Origin: Holtermannia corniformis | Taxonomy: Eukaryota > Basidiomycota > Tremellomycetes > Holtermanniales | Direction of reading: 5' to 3' | NCBI GenBank assembly: GCA_001599935.1 | Contig: BCIJ01000040.1 | Span: 65,171-129,170 of the forward strand | DNA length: 64,000 nucleotides | Part shown: piece after piece, positions 34,954-46,141 of the stretch | Layout: every line of letters begins with the position of its first letter | How positions within the stretch are numbered: the first letter of the stretch is position 1 | Position numbers and translations under genes: made by a program | The notes under the pieces: generated by a model | Told to the model about the DNA's origin: nothing | What the model saw: the letters and a program-made list of their open reading frames with translations, nothing else | Database searches by the model: none

Positions 34954-37900
34954 ATGGCGCCCTCTGCGTCCCCAGTCAAGAAGGGCGAGGGCTCTCAAAG
35001 CTCGGCGCAGAAGAAGAAGAAGGCAGAGGACCCGGGCAAGGACATTCGGAGCTTTGTGAGTGTTGACATGATCATGCTGCGTACAGACTGGTGCTGATGT
35101 CGACAGTTTGCAAAGCCGGGTGTAAGGCCGCAGCAGCTGACGACCTGTGTTGACATCTGCATAGGGATCTTCAAAGCCAGCTCCTCCTCGAGCAGGCGCA
35201 TCGACCAAGCCCATCACGATCGGTGAGCTGCGGTTGCGGTTGAAGCGACTGGCATTGACGCGAATGCGATAGACGACAGTGATGATGACGCTGAGCCTGT
35301 CAAGAAGGCTTCAACGGCAGTCAAGTAGGTTGACACTGTTGACTATAGACATTGAGCTCACGACCAGATCAACCAAGCCGAACAGCAAGGCTGCTTCAGT
35401 CGGTATCCCTGTCGTCAGATGATCTGTAAACTTACGCCAGCTACACAGAAACCAATCGTTCTCGACGACACCCCTCCTCCCAGCAGCTCCAAGCCAAACG
35501 TCAAGCCCGAACCCGTCGATCGCAAGCCCAAGAGGGTCAAGAGCGATCCGCTTTCTGATTCGGAAGAGGACGTCAAGCCTTCCAAGCCTGTCAAACGCAA
35601 AGCCAAGATCGTGAGCGAGAGCGAGAGCGACGAGGATATCAAGCCGGCCAAGAAGAAGCCTGCACCGGTCAAGAAGGAGAAGCCGGCGGTTAAGGCGACC
35701 GGCAAGGGAAAGAGCAAGGCGGACGACGACTTTGTGAGCTGTTCGGATGGTGTGTTTCGTGACTGTCAAGCTGACATATATTTCAGATGGATGTGGATGA
35801 CCTCGGTGAAGAGGGTCCTGAGGAAGAGGAAGAAGAGAAGCCCAAACCAAAGCCAGCCAAAGCGGCCAGCAAACCCAAGCCCAACCCTCAACCGGCCAAG
35901 GTCGATGCCCCATCTGATGAGGAGATCGAGGCGGAGGAAAAGCCAAAACCAAAGTTCAAGTCAGTTCTTGTTCAAGTAACAGACCCCGACTGATGCCAAC
36001 AACTAGCTATGGCGCGTACAAGAACAAGACGGCCACTGCGCGCAACCCCGGGTCGCGTGAGATCCCAGAGGGCGCGCCGGATTGTCTGGCTGGCTTGACA
36101 TTCGTCTTTACGGGCGAGCTTGACAACTTGTCGCGCGAGGAAGCGCAGGATCTCGCCAAGCGCTACGGAGCGTGCGTGACGTACCCTTAGCGGTCGCTGC
36201 TGACGCCTGGCAGCAAGATCACCAGTGGGCCCTCGACCAACACCAGTTTTGTCGTCGTGGGTGCCGACGCTGGGCCCAAGAAGCTCGAGACGATCAAGAC
36301 GGTCCGTGAAAAGCAGTTGCAAAAGATCACGCAGGCCAAAAAGGACAAGGCGCTCTACAATCGTCGGCTCAAGGACGGCGACAAGCTGACGGCGGCCGAG
36401 AAGAAGAAGGCGACGGCGGTGATTGACGAATCGGTGATTGAGCAGCTCAACGAGGATCAGTTCTTGGACATGATTGCGAATCGTGGCGATGGCGAACTGT
36501 CGGACAAGCAGATCAAGGCCAAGGAGGCTGAAGAGGAGGCTGTGCGCAAGGCGGCCAAGGTGATGGAGCAAAAGGAGAAAGAGGATCTAGCCGAGCAGAA
36601 GCGCAAGAGCAAGGCTCTGGCTGGCACGGGCGTTGCAGTCAAGTGTGTAATCAGCGCGCTGTCATTCTTGGCTGATCTCGCACAGAATCGCGCCAGATCC
36701 AAAAAGTCAGCTGTGGACGACCAAATATGCGCCAACGACAATGAAGGAGATCTGTGGCAACAAGGGTTTGGTGGAAAAGATCGGGACTTGGCTTACCAGT
36801 TGGTGCGTTGTCTGCCCAGGATCGTGCAACTATCGAGCTCTACTGACCGCATCAGGCCTAAAAACTATGCGTCAGGCTTCAAAAAGGGCGGCGCAGACGG
36901 CATGGGCACGTACAGAGCCGTTCTGATCTCTGGCCCACCCGGTATCGGCAAGACGACGTCTGCGCACCTCATGGCCAAGCAAGCGGGGTACTCACCCATC
37001 GAGTTGAACGCTAGTGATGCCCGAAGCAAAAAGTTGATCGAGGTCAGTCGTAGTGCTGTTTGGAGTGGCAGGCATTGAGACGCTCAGAACGCGACCAATA
37101 TCGACAACATGTCGCTCGACTCGTTTTTCGGCGCCGCTTCTACTGTGAGTCGTTTTGTTATCGGTTGAGCTGAGGCCGGCCAGCCTGCGACTGTCACTGG
37201 GATCAACATCAACTCGCGGACATGCTTGATCATGGATGAAGTCGACGGCATGTCGGCGGGTGATCGCGGTGGTGTCGGCGCGCTCAACGTGCTGATCAAG
37301 AAGACCAAGGTAGGCCGTGACCGAGCGCTATCGAAGCAGGACTGAAACCCGTGTCAGATCCCAATCGTGCTCATCTGCAACGACATGTCCCTGCCCAAGA
37401 TGAAGCCGTTGCACACGACGACATATGCGATCAAGTTTAAGCGGCCGACTGTGAATGAAGTGCGATCGCGCATCTTGACCATCACCTTCAAGTGGGTGTA
37501 TCTGCTACCGTACGTTCGCTATCACGGCTGACGCATCCGACAGGGAGAAACTCAAGGTCCCGGCCAATGTCATTGACGAGCTGGTCAGGGGCTCGGGGTC
37601 GGATATCCGCCAAGTGCTCAACATGCTCTCGACGTTCAAACTCTCCAAGAAGGCACAGCTCGATTTTGACGAGGGCAAGGAGCTGTCCGTGGTCGCGGAT
37701 CTGAAATCGCAGTACTGATGGTCGTGCTGCAGCGTCTCAATCAATGCTAAACACGCCACCAAGAACACGTTTACGCTCGTCGGCGACCTGTGTGGGCCCT
37801 ATGCGTTTGGCAAGAACAACCGGGATACGCTGAACAACAAGCTGGATCTGTACTTTCAAGACTTTAGCATGGTTGGGCTCTTTATCCAAGTGGGCATATT

Positions 37901-38987
37901 GGATTGGCGTGCGTGGGTCCCATTGACGCCGTGGTAGGAACACTACGCCAAGACACTGCCTGCGGTCGTGGCAAAGACGTCGAACCAGACGGAATCGTCA
38001 CTGAAGCATCTTGAACTGCTGTCCAAGGCGGCCGATTCGATCTCGGATGGCGATCTGGTCGATCGGATGGTGCATGGGTGAGTTGTCAGAGGGTGATGGA
38101 CTAGTATTCACGCGCGCAGGGGCGAGCAGCACTGGTCTTTACTCCCTCTGCACGGCGTCATGTCGACCGTCCGTCCGGCATCGTTGATCTATGGAGGAGG
38201 CAACTCGGCGATTGGCGGTAGCAGCTGGGGTGGGCCTTCTTTCCCATCGTCAGTCAATGTCTGTCGCGCTGTCAAGTGTTTACAAGCTGTGCAGATGGCT
38301 CGGCCAGAACTCGAAGCAAGGCAAGCTTGGGAGGATGCTCGGCGACATTCAGATCCGGATGCGGATGAAGGTCTCTGGTGACCGGAGCGAGATCCGGCTC
38401 AACTATATGCCTACGCTGGCCTCCAAGCTCATCTTGCCGATCATGCACACTGGTCAAGTGAGTCGACGGCGCGTTGTGCCGGCTGGTGGCTGAACCGGAT
38501 AGGACGCGATCCCGGAGACGATCGAGACGATGGACGAGTATTTCTTGGGCAAGGACGACTGGGATAACATGGTCGAGCTCGGTGTCGGGCATATGAGCGA
38601 GAGCCAAATTACCAAGAAGATCCCAACGGCTGTCAAGTCGGCCTTTACGCGGACGTGAGTGATCGGTCGCTATCGAGCATAACGAACGTCTGCAGGTTCA
38701 ACAAGCAAAACCACCCGATCGCGTTCCACCGCGCGGCCGATCTCGGTGCTGCTACTAAAAAGCTTGCTGCGAGCGATGTGCCGGACCTGGAAGACGTTGC
38801 GGAGGTGCGTCGGGTGTTGAACACAGGCAGCAGGCTGATCGGTGTTCAGGAGGATGATGTGGCGGCTGAAGACGACGGTGCCGACGTGGCTGCGGACAAC
38901 GACGACGTGGGCAAGGACAAGCTGATCAAGGCTGTCAAGGCCAAGGCTGCCAAGGCCAAGCCGAGAGCGAAGAAGGAGTCTCTGTGA
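34954..38987 (+). CDS. RFC1: Replication factor C subunit 1 (large clamp loader subunit)
   Basis: RFC1 is the large subunit of the ATP-driven loader that places PCNA on primed DNA. Near the N-terminus, DIRSFF (split by an intron and followed by AKPG) matches the PCNA-binding motif of RFC1. A Lys/Glu/Ser-rich linker follows. The BRCT domain reads [20 protein letters not shown] and [16 protein letters not shown]. The AAA+ module has Walker [19 protein letters not shown], then [12 protein letters not shown], Walker [15 protein letters not shown] and the sensor region [12 protein letters not shown]. The C-terminal domain runs through [25 protein letters not shown] and [16 protein letters not shown]. 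It ends in a Lys/Ala-rich tail [11 protein letters not shown]. More than ten introns are present. Confidence 0.93.
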
Positions 38988-39229
38988 GGGCGTGTCGAGT
39001 GCCATGTATCATAGTCGGATGATTTGTTGTGTCGATTCGGTAGGCGCGCGCACGGACCTCTCAATCTCGGCTCGTGCTCGGTTCACTCGAGTGTGTTATA
39101 ACATCCATCACGAGCACAGTGGGCAATCTGCAAGTGCTCAAGACCGCAGACTGGTACGAGCGGCGCGGGATACAACAGCTCTCGCTTGCGTCGATTCCGC
39201 TCACCACAAGGTGGTAACACGACCGAGGT

Positions 39230-42200
39230 ATGCAGATCAATGGTCAGTTCGACAGCATCCTGCACATCAGTGAACAAGCTGACGCGCATCCCAGTCGTCA
39301 CGTAGGTCCCTGCTGGAAAGAAACCCGGCAACCAAGACTGACTCTGCAGACTGTCGGGGAAGACACTCGTCGTGCGAGTGACGGGCGCAGACCCCGTCGA
39401 GACGGTCAAGGCGAGCTTCCAGGCAGAGGCAGAGTCGCAGGGGGTAGAGGACGATGTGGTGCAGTCTTTCCATCTCGTGTTTAGCGGCAAGACGTTGCTC
39501 GACGGCAAGACCGTGTCCGACTATGGTCAGTCGCTCGTACCGGCCCCAATGCATGTGCTGATACAGGCTCAATCAGGCATCCAAGACGGTGCAAGCTTGC
39601 AGCAGATCCCCTTTGCCTCGTCCTCTGCCGAGCCAAACGGCCAGCCTACCCTGTCCCGGCCAAAGGCTAAAGAAACGATCGAAAACGTCCTCGACTTTCT
39701 CCATCGCCAGGGCTACGACAAAGCTTGGAAGACGTTTCATGAAGAGCTCGCGCACACTAAAGAAAACGACAAGACGTATCAGGAAGCGACGCTCAAGGCG
39801 CCGGGCCCCGTCAGCCTCGACAACCATCTGAAACGCAACATTCCGCAGGCTTCAACCGTCTCGGCCTCGGCTCTGACGGATGCCATCACGCCTGAATTCG
39901 TGGCTCAGGCAAAACACATTGTGGATCGGCTGGCAAAGCAAGAGGGCGAAGCGGCCAAAGCCAAGGAGTCGATCGGGGGCAACCAGGTATCCCTGCTGGA
40001 TCCGGGAGAGCGTGTGATCGGGTACAAACGCCTGAGGCTGTGGGTGGAGAACAGTCTGGACCATTGGCGGGTTAGTCGATCGCATACCGTCTGCTGTCAT
40101 ACTAACTATAATGCCCAGCCCGAACTGGAGACACTGTTGTATCCCGTGTTCGTGCACACGTTTCTAGACCTCATCGACTTTGGCTTCCTCACCGCTGGTC
40201 CGTGCCATCTCTCATCTCACACGTCGACTCACAACTGCAGGCCGCGCCTTCTTCGCACAGCACTCGACACCGCACAAGGGTCTACATCAATCTGATCTGT
40301 CCATCCTGCAATCCGTGTCAGGTGCACACCATGTCCTCGTCAATCCGCTCGTGAAACGATTCAGGTGGGTCTCGTTGCGACCACACTCCTGAGCTGATCC
40401 TCGTCAGGACCGAGCGCTATACTGTTCAGCTCACCAACAGCACGTTTGGGCTGCTGGTACAATGGCTCAGTGGGGCGGGATTGGACGAGGAGTGGGACAT
40501 GGGCCAGGGCAGCCTGACCTCGCGGGCCAAGGAGGCTGTGAGGGGTATCGTCAACTCGAGACTGCAGATCAATGGTAGGTCGTCAGACTGACCTGCGTTT
40601 TGAGCTAACTCGTATCAGTGATCGAGCGGGCGGCACCACTGAATCCGGACAAGCTGCAAAGCCAAATCGGTCTACTCTCTTCCGTCCTTCCATCCAACAT
40701 CACCACCGAAGCCTTCAATGCCGCCACAACGCTCAAGCTAGGACCGGTGCCGATGACAGACAAGCTGAAAGACGAAGTGCAGCGCCAGCTTGTGCAGGAT
40801 GGACTGGCCGAGGCAAACGGCGTCGACACGCCGGTCGATGGAACGGGATCCGAGCCAATGCAAGTCGACGACGCGCAGGCGGGCACACCGGCACTAGAAG
40901 CTGGACCCTCGACGCAGCCGCAGCCGCAGCCGGCACCAATCACCGTCAAGCAAGAGCAAGACGATCTCATCAGCCCAACACCAACAGAGACCAATCCGCC
41001 TCTACCGGCCAACTTTAAGACTGCCGATGTCGCGCGCGAAGTGGAAAAGGTCAAAGACGCGCGCAGAGCCATACGGCTGGGGCCGGTCGAGACGCTGGGC
41101 AGTGCTGGCGGCGAGTCGTCGAGGATGGCGTTGCCGAGTGTGCTGGCGTTTACCATGTTTGATAATGGCGAGGGGTGCGTTAGGCGCTCCGTCGGCTGAC
41201 AATGCACTGACATGCTGCAGGATCACTTCTGTCGACTTTTCCCAAGATTCGTCGTTGATCGCGGCAGGGTCGGCAGAGAGCTCGATCCGGCTGTGGAGCT
41301 TGAAGGGCGAAAAGCTAAAGAGCAAGCGGCTAGGTCGGTATCTCGTGCGTACTTGACATTTGCTGACGACACACAGCGAGAGGATCGAATCGCGTCGAGG
41401 AGGACGAAGGGTTGCCAATGCGCAAGTTGATCGGGCACTCTGGACCAGTGTACAGCGTGGCGTTTGACCCGATCGCCGGGTCATACGCTGCTCCACGCTC
41501 ATTACTATCGTCATCACAAGACGGGACCGTCCGACTGTGGTCTCTCGATACGTATACCAACCTGGTCGTGTACCGAGGCCACAAAGACCCAGTGTGGGAT
41601 GTCGAGTGGGGTCCGATGGGAGTCTACTTTGCGACGGCCAGTCGGGATCGGACAGCGCGCCTATGGAGTACGGACCGAGTGAACCCGCTGAGAATATACA
41701 CCGGTCACTTGTCCGACGTCGACGTGAGTGATATCTGATGGGCTTGACACAGCTGAGCCGCAGTGCCTCAAATTCCACCCCAATTCGCTGTACCTCGCGA
41801 CCGGGTCGAGCGACAATTCGTGTCGGCTGTGGGATGTCCAGCGTGGTGCTTGTGTGCGCCTCTTCCTCGGACACTCTGATGCAGTCACGACGCTGGCAAT
41901 CAGTCCCGATGGCCGACTACTCGCGAGCGCCGGTCAGTCCACTCCACCGATCAGTGAGAGTCGTCTAACGCCCGAAAGGCCTCGACTGCAGTATCCACCT
42001 GTGGGACCTGGGCTCATCGCGGCCGATCAAGACGATGACGGGCCACACTGCGGCCATTCAATCACTCTCATTCTCGGCCGAGTCTTCACTGCTTGTCTCT
42101 GGCGGTCTCGACTGCACCGTGCGCTGCTGGGACGTCAAGGCGGCTGGCGGACAGCGCTCGATGGACTCGAAGGACAAGAGTGGCGGGATCGACACCGTTG

Positions 42201-42417
42201 CCGGGCAGCTCCCAATGGGACCGAGTGGCTCGGATCTCGATAGTCTCGGCGAGTCGTAAGTCATGTCAGCGTTTGCAAGATCCACCTTACACGTCGCAGG
42301 ACGGATCTGCTGTCAACGTTCCATACGAAACGCACGCCGATTATCAAGACGCACCACACGTCACGGAATCTCTGCATGGTCGCCGGCAGCTTTGTCCCGC
42401 CCGAACACAAGTCATAG
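39230..42417 (+). CDS. TAF5: TFIID subunit TAF5 with an N-terminal ubiquitin-like domain
   Basis: TAF5 is a scaffold of TFIID (and of SAGA in fungi). The exons begin 39230-39242, 39295-39301 (7 nt) and 39350 onward. They encode MQINVVTLSGKTLVVRVTGA, then LVFSGKTLLDGKTVSDYGQS and MHVLIQAQ, which follow the ubiquitin fold strand by strand. The same open frame continues without a break into a LisH-like helix pair (IENVLDFLHRQGYDKAWKTF), the TAF5 NTD2 (PELETLLYPVFVHTFLDLID, GRAFFAQHSTPHKGLHQ) and six or seven WD40 repeats (GHSGPVYSVAFDP, GHKDPVWDVEWGP, GHTAAIQSLSFS). It ends TPIIKTHHTSRNLCMVAGSF like other TAF5 proteins. TAF5 identity is secure; the ubiquitin-like start depends on the splice model. 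Confidence 0.9.
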
Positions 42418-42460
42418 CGCCATGTGATACATGCCGTGCTGCTCATTATGTCGTTTGATC

Positions 42461-45400
42461 CTACTCCTTGTTTTGACCCGAGCTCGTCCGGCGCAGGCTC
42501 GCCGAGGTCGGCGGCGTGCTTGGCAGTGCGGCATTGGAGGTAATCGAGTTGCCGGTAGCCATCGGTGTCATGGCACTCATGACGCTCGTGCCCGTCGCCA
42601 TGGGTGTAAGCATGCCGACCGAGCTGCCGTTGGGGCTTGCCGGCGCGCCGTCGCCCTGCATCATCTTGCGCAGCGTGACCTCTTGACGGCGCTGTCGCAG
42701 CCTCTCGGCTTCCTCTGTCCCACCCGTCTTCTTGAGTTTCTTGCCCTGCACAAAGCCCGAGAGCTCGTTCTGAAAGTCATCCGTCTTGCTCGCGAGCTCC
42801 CTTTCTCGCGCCTTTTGCTGCTGCTCGATCGCACGCAAGCGCCGGGTCGGATCGGCTTCTTTCGACCGGATCTCAAGCAGCAGATGCGAGACGGTGCCTT
42901 CGCCCTCTGTTGGCGTCGGTGGACGATAGGTGCGCAACCCGCCACGACCCGGAACCTGCTGTTTCTGCGCGACATACTGCGAGAGCGTCTCGAAAATGTC
43001 TGCGGCTTGCCCAATGTCGCCCTTGAGATCTGCTGCGAGCTTTTCTTGATGGGTGAGCACGTGCTGTTCCTCGAGCACCGTCTTGAGCTCGCTGTTCCAC
43101 GTCTGCTTCCACGTCGGGGTCGATGACGCAATCTGGCGCGCGAGCTGCTCGACGCTCGCTTTGGCCTTTTCGAGATCGGCCTTCATCTGGTGCAGAGTGC
43201 CCGGACGCGGCATGACCGAGCGCTTGAGTACATCCTCTTTGCACGCGTCGATGGCGTCTGAAATCTCTTCGACGAGCTGGACGGCGCTCTGGCTCTGTGC
43301 CTCGAGCTTGGCCTTGTCGGCATCGACGATCGCGCGGCTCCCACTCAGTTTAGTCATTGCGACTTCGCGCACGGCCTGGGTCTGCGAGCGCACGGCCTGA
43401 AAAGTGTCCTTTGTCTGGTTGACAAAGTCGACGTAGATCTGGCGCATGATCCCGAGATCGCGCCGGAGGTTTTGCACCTCGTCATACTGCGTTCGGAGAT
43501 CGGTCGTGATCTGCGTCGTGCGCGCTGCATCGGGCAAGGTGGTGATGCTGGGACTTCCTGGGGCCGAGGGGACAGCAATGACCTTGCGAGCGGCCGCTTC
43601 AAAGTGCTCATCGCTCGGCCGGGACGCGGGCAGTGGTGCAAGGGACGAGGGAGCCAGAAAGGGTTGGGATGGGGACATTGAGAGCCGTTTCGACTGCGCC
43701 ATCGAACTCTTCATTTCTTTCAGTTCCTGCAGCAGGGTAGCGATAGTCAGATCGAAATGCTGCTTGACCTGATCGAGTGCTGCGCACTGTCAGCGTCGCC
43801 TCACTGAGCAATCGACAAGACGCACGCTCAATGTTGAGGCTGAGCATCGTGCCCTCCTTGACATCGTCCATCTCGTCCAGCTCGTACTGCACGCCCGTCT
43901 TCGGGTCCCGAATGTAGACGTCTGGAAACGTCTCCATCCCGGGATCATAGTCAAACTTTTCCATGAACAGGATCCGCAAGGATGCGAGTGGCATTCCAGG
44001 TTCCGCATACGCCTTTTTCACCTGGCGCCCGAGTTGGAGAAAGATTGGGACAGGGCCGGGGGTGGGGGTTGGGGTTGAGATGGGCCGAGAGGGTTCGGCG
44101 ACTGGTGGGGGACCCGGGATGGGTGAGGACAGGTCGATGACGGGTCCGGGTGGGGTATCGAGCGGCGTGTCGATTGGCGCACTGAGCGGGGACGGTGCGA
44201 GCTTTTGCCGCCTTGGCGGTGTCGTCGGTCGCTCCTCTAGAGCGACGGCCGCCTTGTTCTCGACAGGTCGCCGCCTCTCGGGCAACGGCGGCGTCGTCTC
44301 TCCCTCTTCGACCAAGAAGCCCATCTCGCCAGTGCCAAACGCCGGCGGGAGACTCGGTAACGGTGGGATCACGGTCCGGCTCACTCTGCGCATCGGTCGT
44401 TGGGGGCTCGCCGGACCTGCTTTGGGATTCGAGCCAGGGATCATCTTGTTGAAAGTGTAGGATGAGAAGCGCTTGGAAGCGCGGCGCTCGAGTGCATCCG
44501 AGCGCTGAAGAGCTGCCAGGGACGCGATTGCTTCGGGCGTTTCGGTCGGTGGGGATTCTGCCTCGGCTTCGGGCAGCGTCAGAGTCGGCGGTGGGAGTGG
44601 CGCAGCTGGCGGTGTGGGAGGTGGTGGGACAGGCGAAGGGATCGCGCCAAACGTCGCGCCCGATGCAACACTGGCAGCTTCCGAGCTGCGCTTGGGTGGC
44701 GATTTCCCCGGCGAATGGGTAATCTCGGAATCGAGTGAGAAGCGTGATTGGGGTTGGAACGCCATCTCGCTGTCTCGATTGGACAAGCGGCGGAACGGGG
44801 GATCACTCGCAGCGGATTTGGGTGGTGGTTGAGGCGATTGAGAGCGCTCGCGGACGGGTGGATCTGTGAGGGTATGCCGAACGACGTCGGGCTGGCTCTG
44901 CACCGGCCTCGGCGGTTCCGGACTAGGCGTTCGGCGACCCTGTGATCCCTCGGGCACCTTGATCCTCGGCGGCCTAAAGGCATCCGATGGCGGCGGTTGG
45001 CCAGCAAGGAGGTTGGTGCGTGATGGAGCGCGCTGCTGAGCGAGCGTCTTGCGTTCTGGCGCTGGTGCAGGGGCCGGTACAGGCGCCTGGCTAGGCTTTG
45101 CACGCTCCCGTTGCAGTTCACGAAAGATGGCCTGCTTGGTCTTGAGGCCGGTCAAGAGGCGGATGATGATCCCGCGCACTTCGGGGTTGTACTGCTCCAT
45201 GACTTGTGGCGACGGCTCTTCAGACAGGCAGCCTTCTAGCTGAGTCCTGAGATCGTTTGGGACTGATGAGAGCTCGCTGCGGGTGTGAGTGACTGGGACG
45301 GTCATCAAAGGGAGCGGACGGACCTCATGCCGATGCCGACGCTCTGGAACGCTTCGACGCACTGACTAAAGTCGTTGCCAAGGCGGACGTAGATGTCGCT

Positions 45401-45850
45401 CACCTTTGATCGGTTAGCAATGTCATTCAGCTGATAGAGTCACCCACATCCTCCTCGCGCATGGATCCTTGCGACCATCGGGTGAGGCCTTCGAGCAGCT
45501 GCCGCGTTGCGACGAGGAGCCGAGTGACTGATGATTCGATATGCCGAGTGACTGTCGACGACTCGAGGTTGGAGCTCTGCGATCCGTCAGTGCGACTGCC
45601 TGTATGCGCATCTGCCGCTCGGCACTGCCTTGGCGCTGCTGCAACGCGACCGACTCACCACACTTCTCGGCCCTGCTGGTCTGTGCCCTTCGCCGTGGCC
45701 GTTGCCCATCCCACTGCCGCTCTCGCTCCTACGACCGCTGTAGGCCGTCGAGTTGGATCCCCTACGGCGCGGGTCCATGGCCTCTCTGGACGGCCCTGCG
45801 AGCTGTGACGGGTCGATCGGCGTCGGGTAAGATATCGGTAGCCTCGACAT
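42461..45850 (-). CDS. BUD6: Actin-interacting protein Bud6/Aip3
   Basis: Bud6 is a polarity protein that works with formins to nucleate actin cables at bud sites and tips. The start MSRLPISYPTPIDPSQL leads to the conserved N-domain: VERWVTRLLVATRQLLEGLT, DIYVRLGNDFSQCVEAFQSV, and EVRGIIIRLLTGLKTKQAIF. A long Pro/Ser-rich linker follows. The C-terminal core begins VPIFLQLGRQVKKAYAEPGM, then LFMEKFDYDPGMETFPDVYI, a coiled coil (VQNLRRDLGIMRQIYVDFVN, SAVQLVEEISDAIDACKEDV) and TWKQTWNSELKTVLEEQHVL. The end is Thr/Ser-rich, finishing SSGQNKE. The gene converges on TAF5 with 43 bp between stops. Only four introns are needed, and the large second-to-last exon is over 1.4 kb. Confidence 0.9.
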
Positions 45851-46141
45851 GATCACTCTGTACGCGTCTCCCGCAGGCCGAGTACCGCGTTGCTATACCT
45901 CCAAGCTGTTCAGGGCGATGTATAGCTCGCCAGCGAACAGCAGGAGCGCGGTGAGGAAACGGGGGGATCACACTTTCATGTGCTTTCGCCGCGCTGCACT
46001 CTACCAACTCGACTACACAAACCTCAACGTCCATCTCGACAACGTCGTTGCTGTCTCCCTCCTTTGTCGAGCTCGCAGCACGCTCACAGCGCTGCAGGAT
46101 ACGTGCACGCCGCAGAAACGGCCGTCAAACGACGTCAAACA

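Noticed and set aside
39525..39566. 41-bp GT-AG segment after SDYG as an intron in TAF5
   Set aside because: Removing it shifts the frame and ends in a stop after about 35 codons, whereas keeping it completes the last strand of the ubiquitin fold and runs into the LisH and TAF5 domains.
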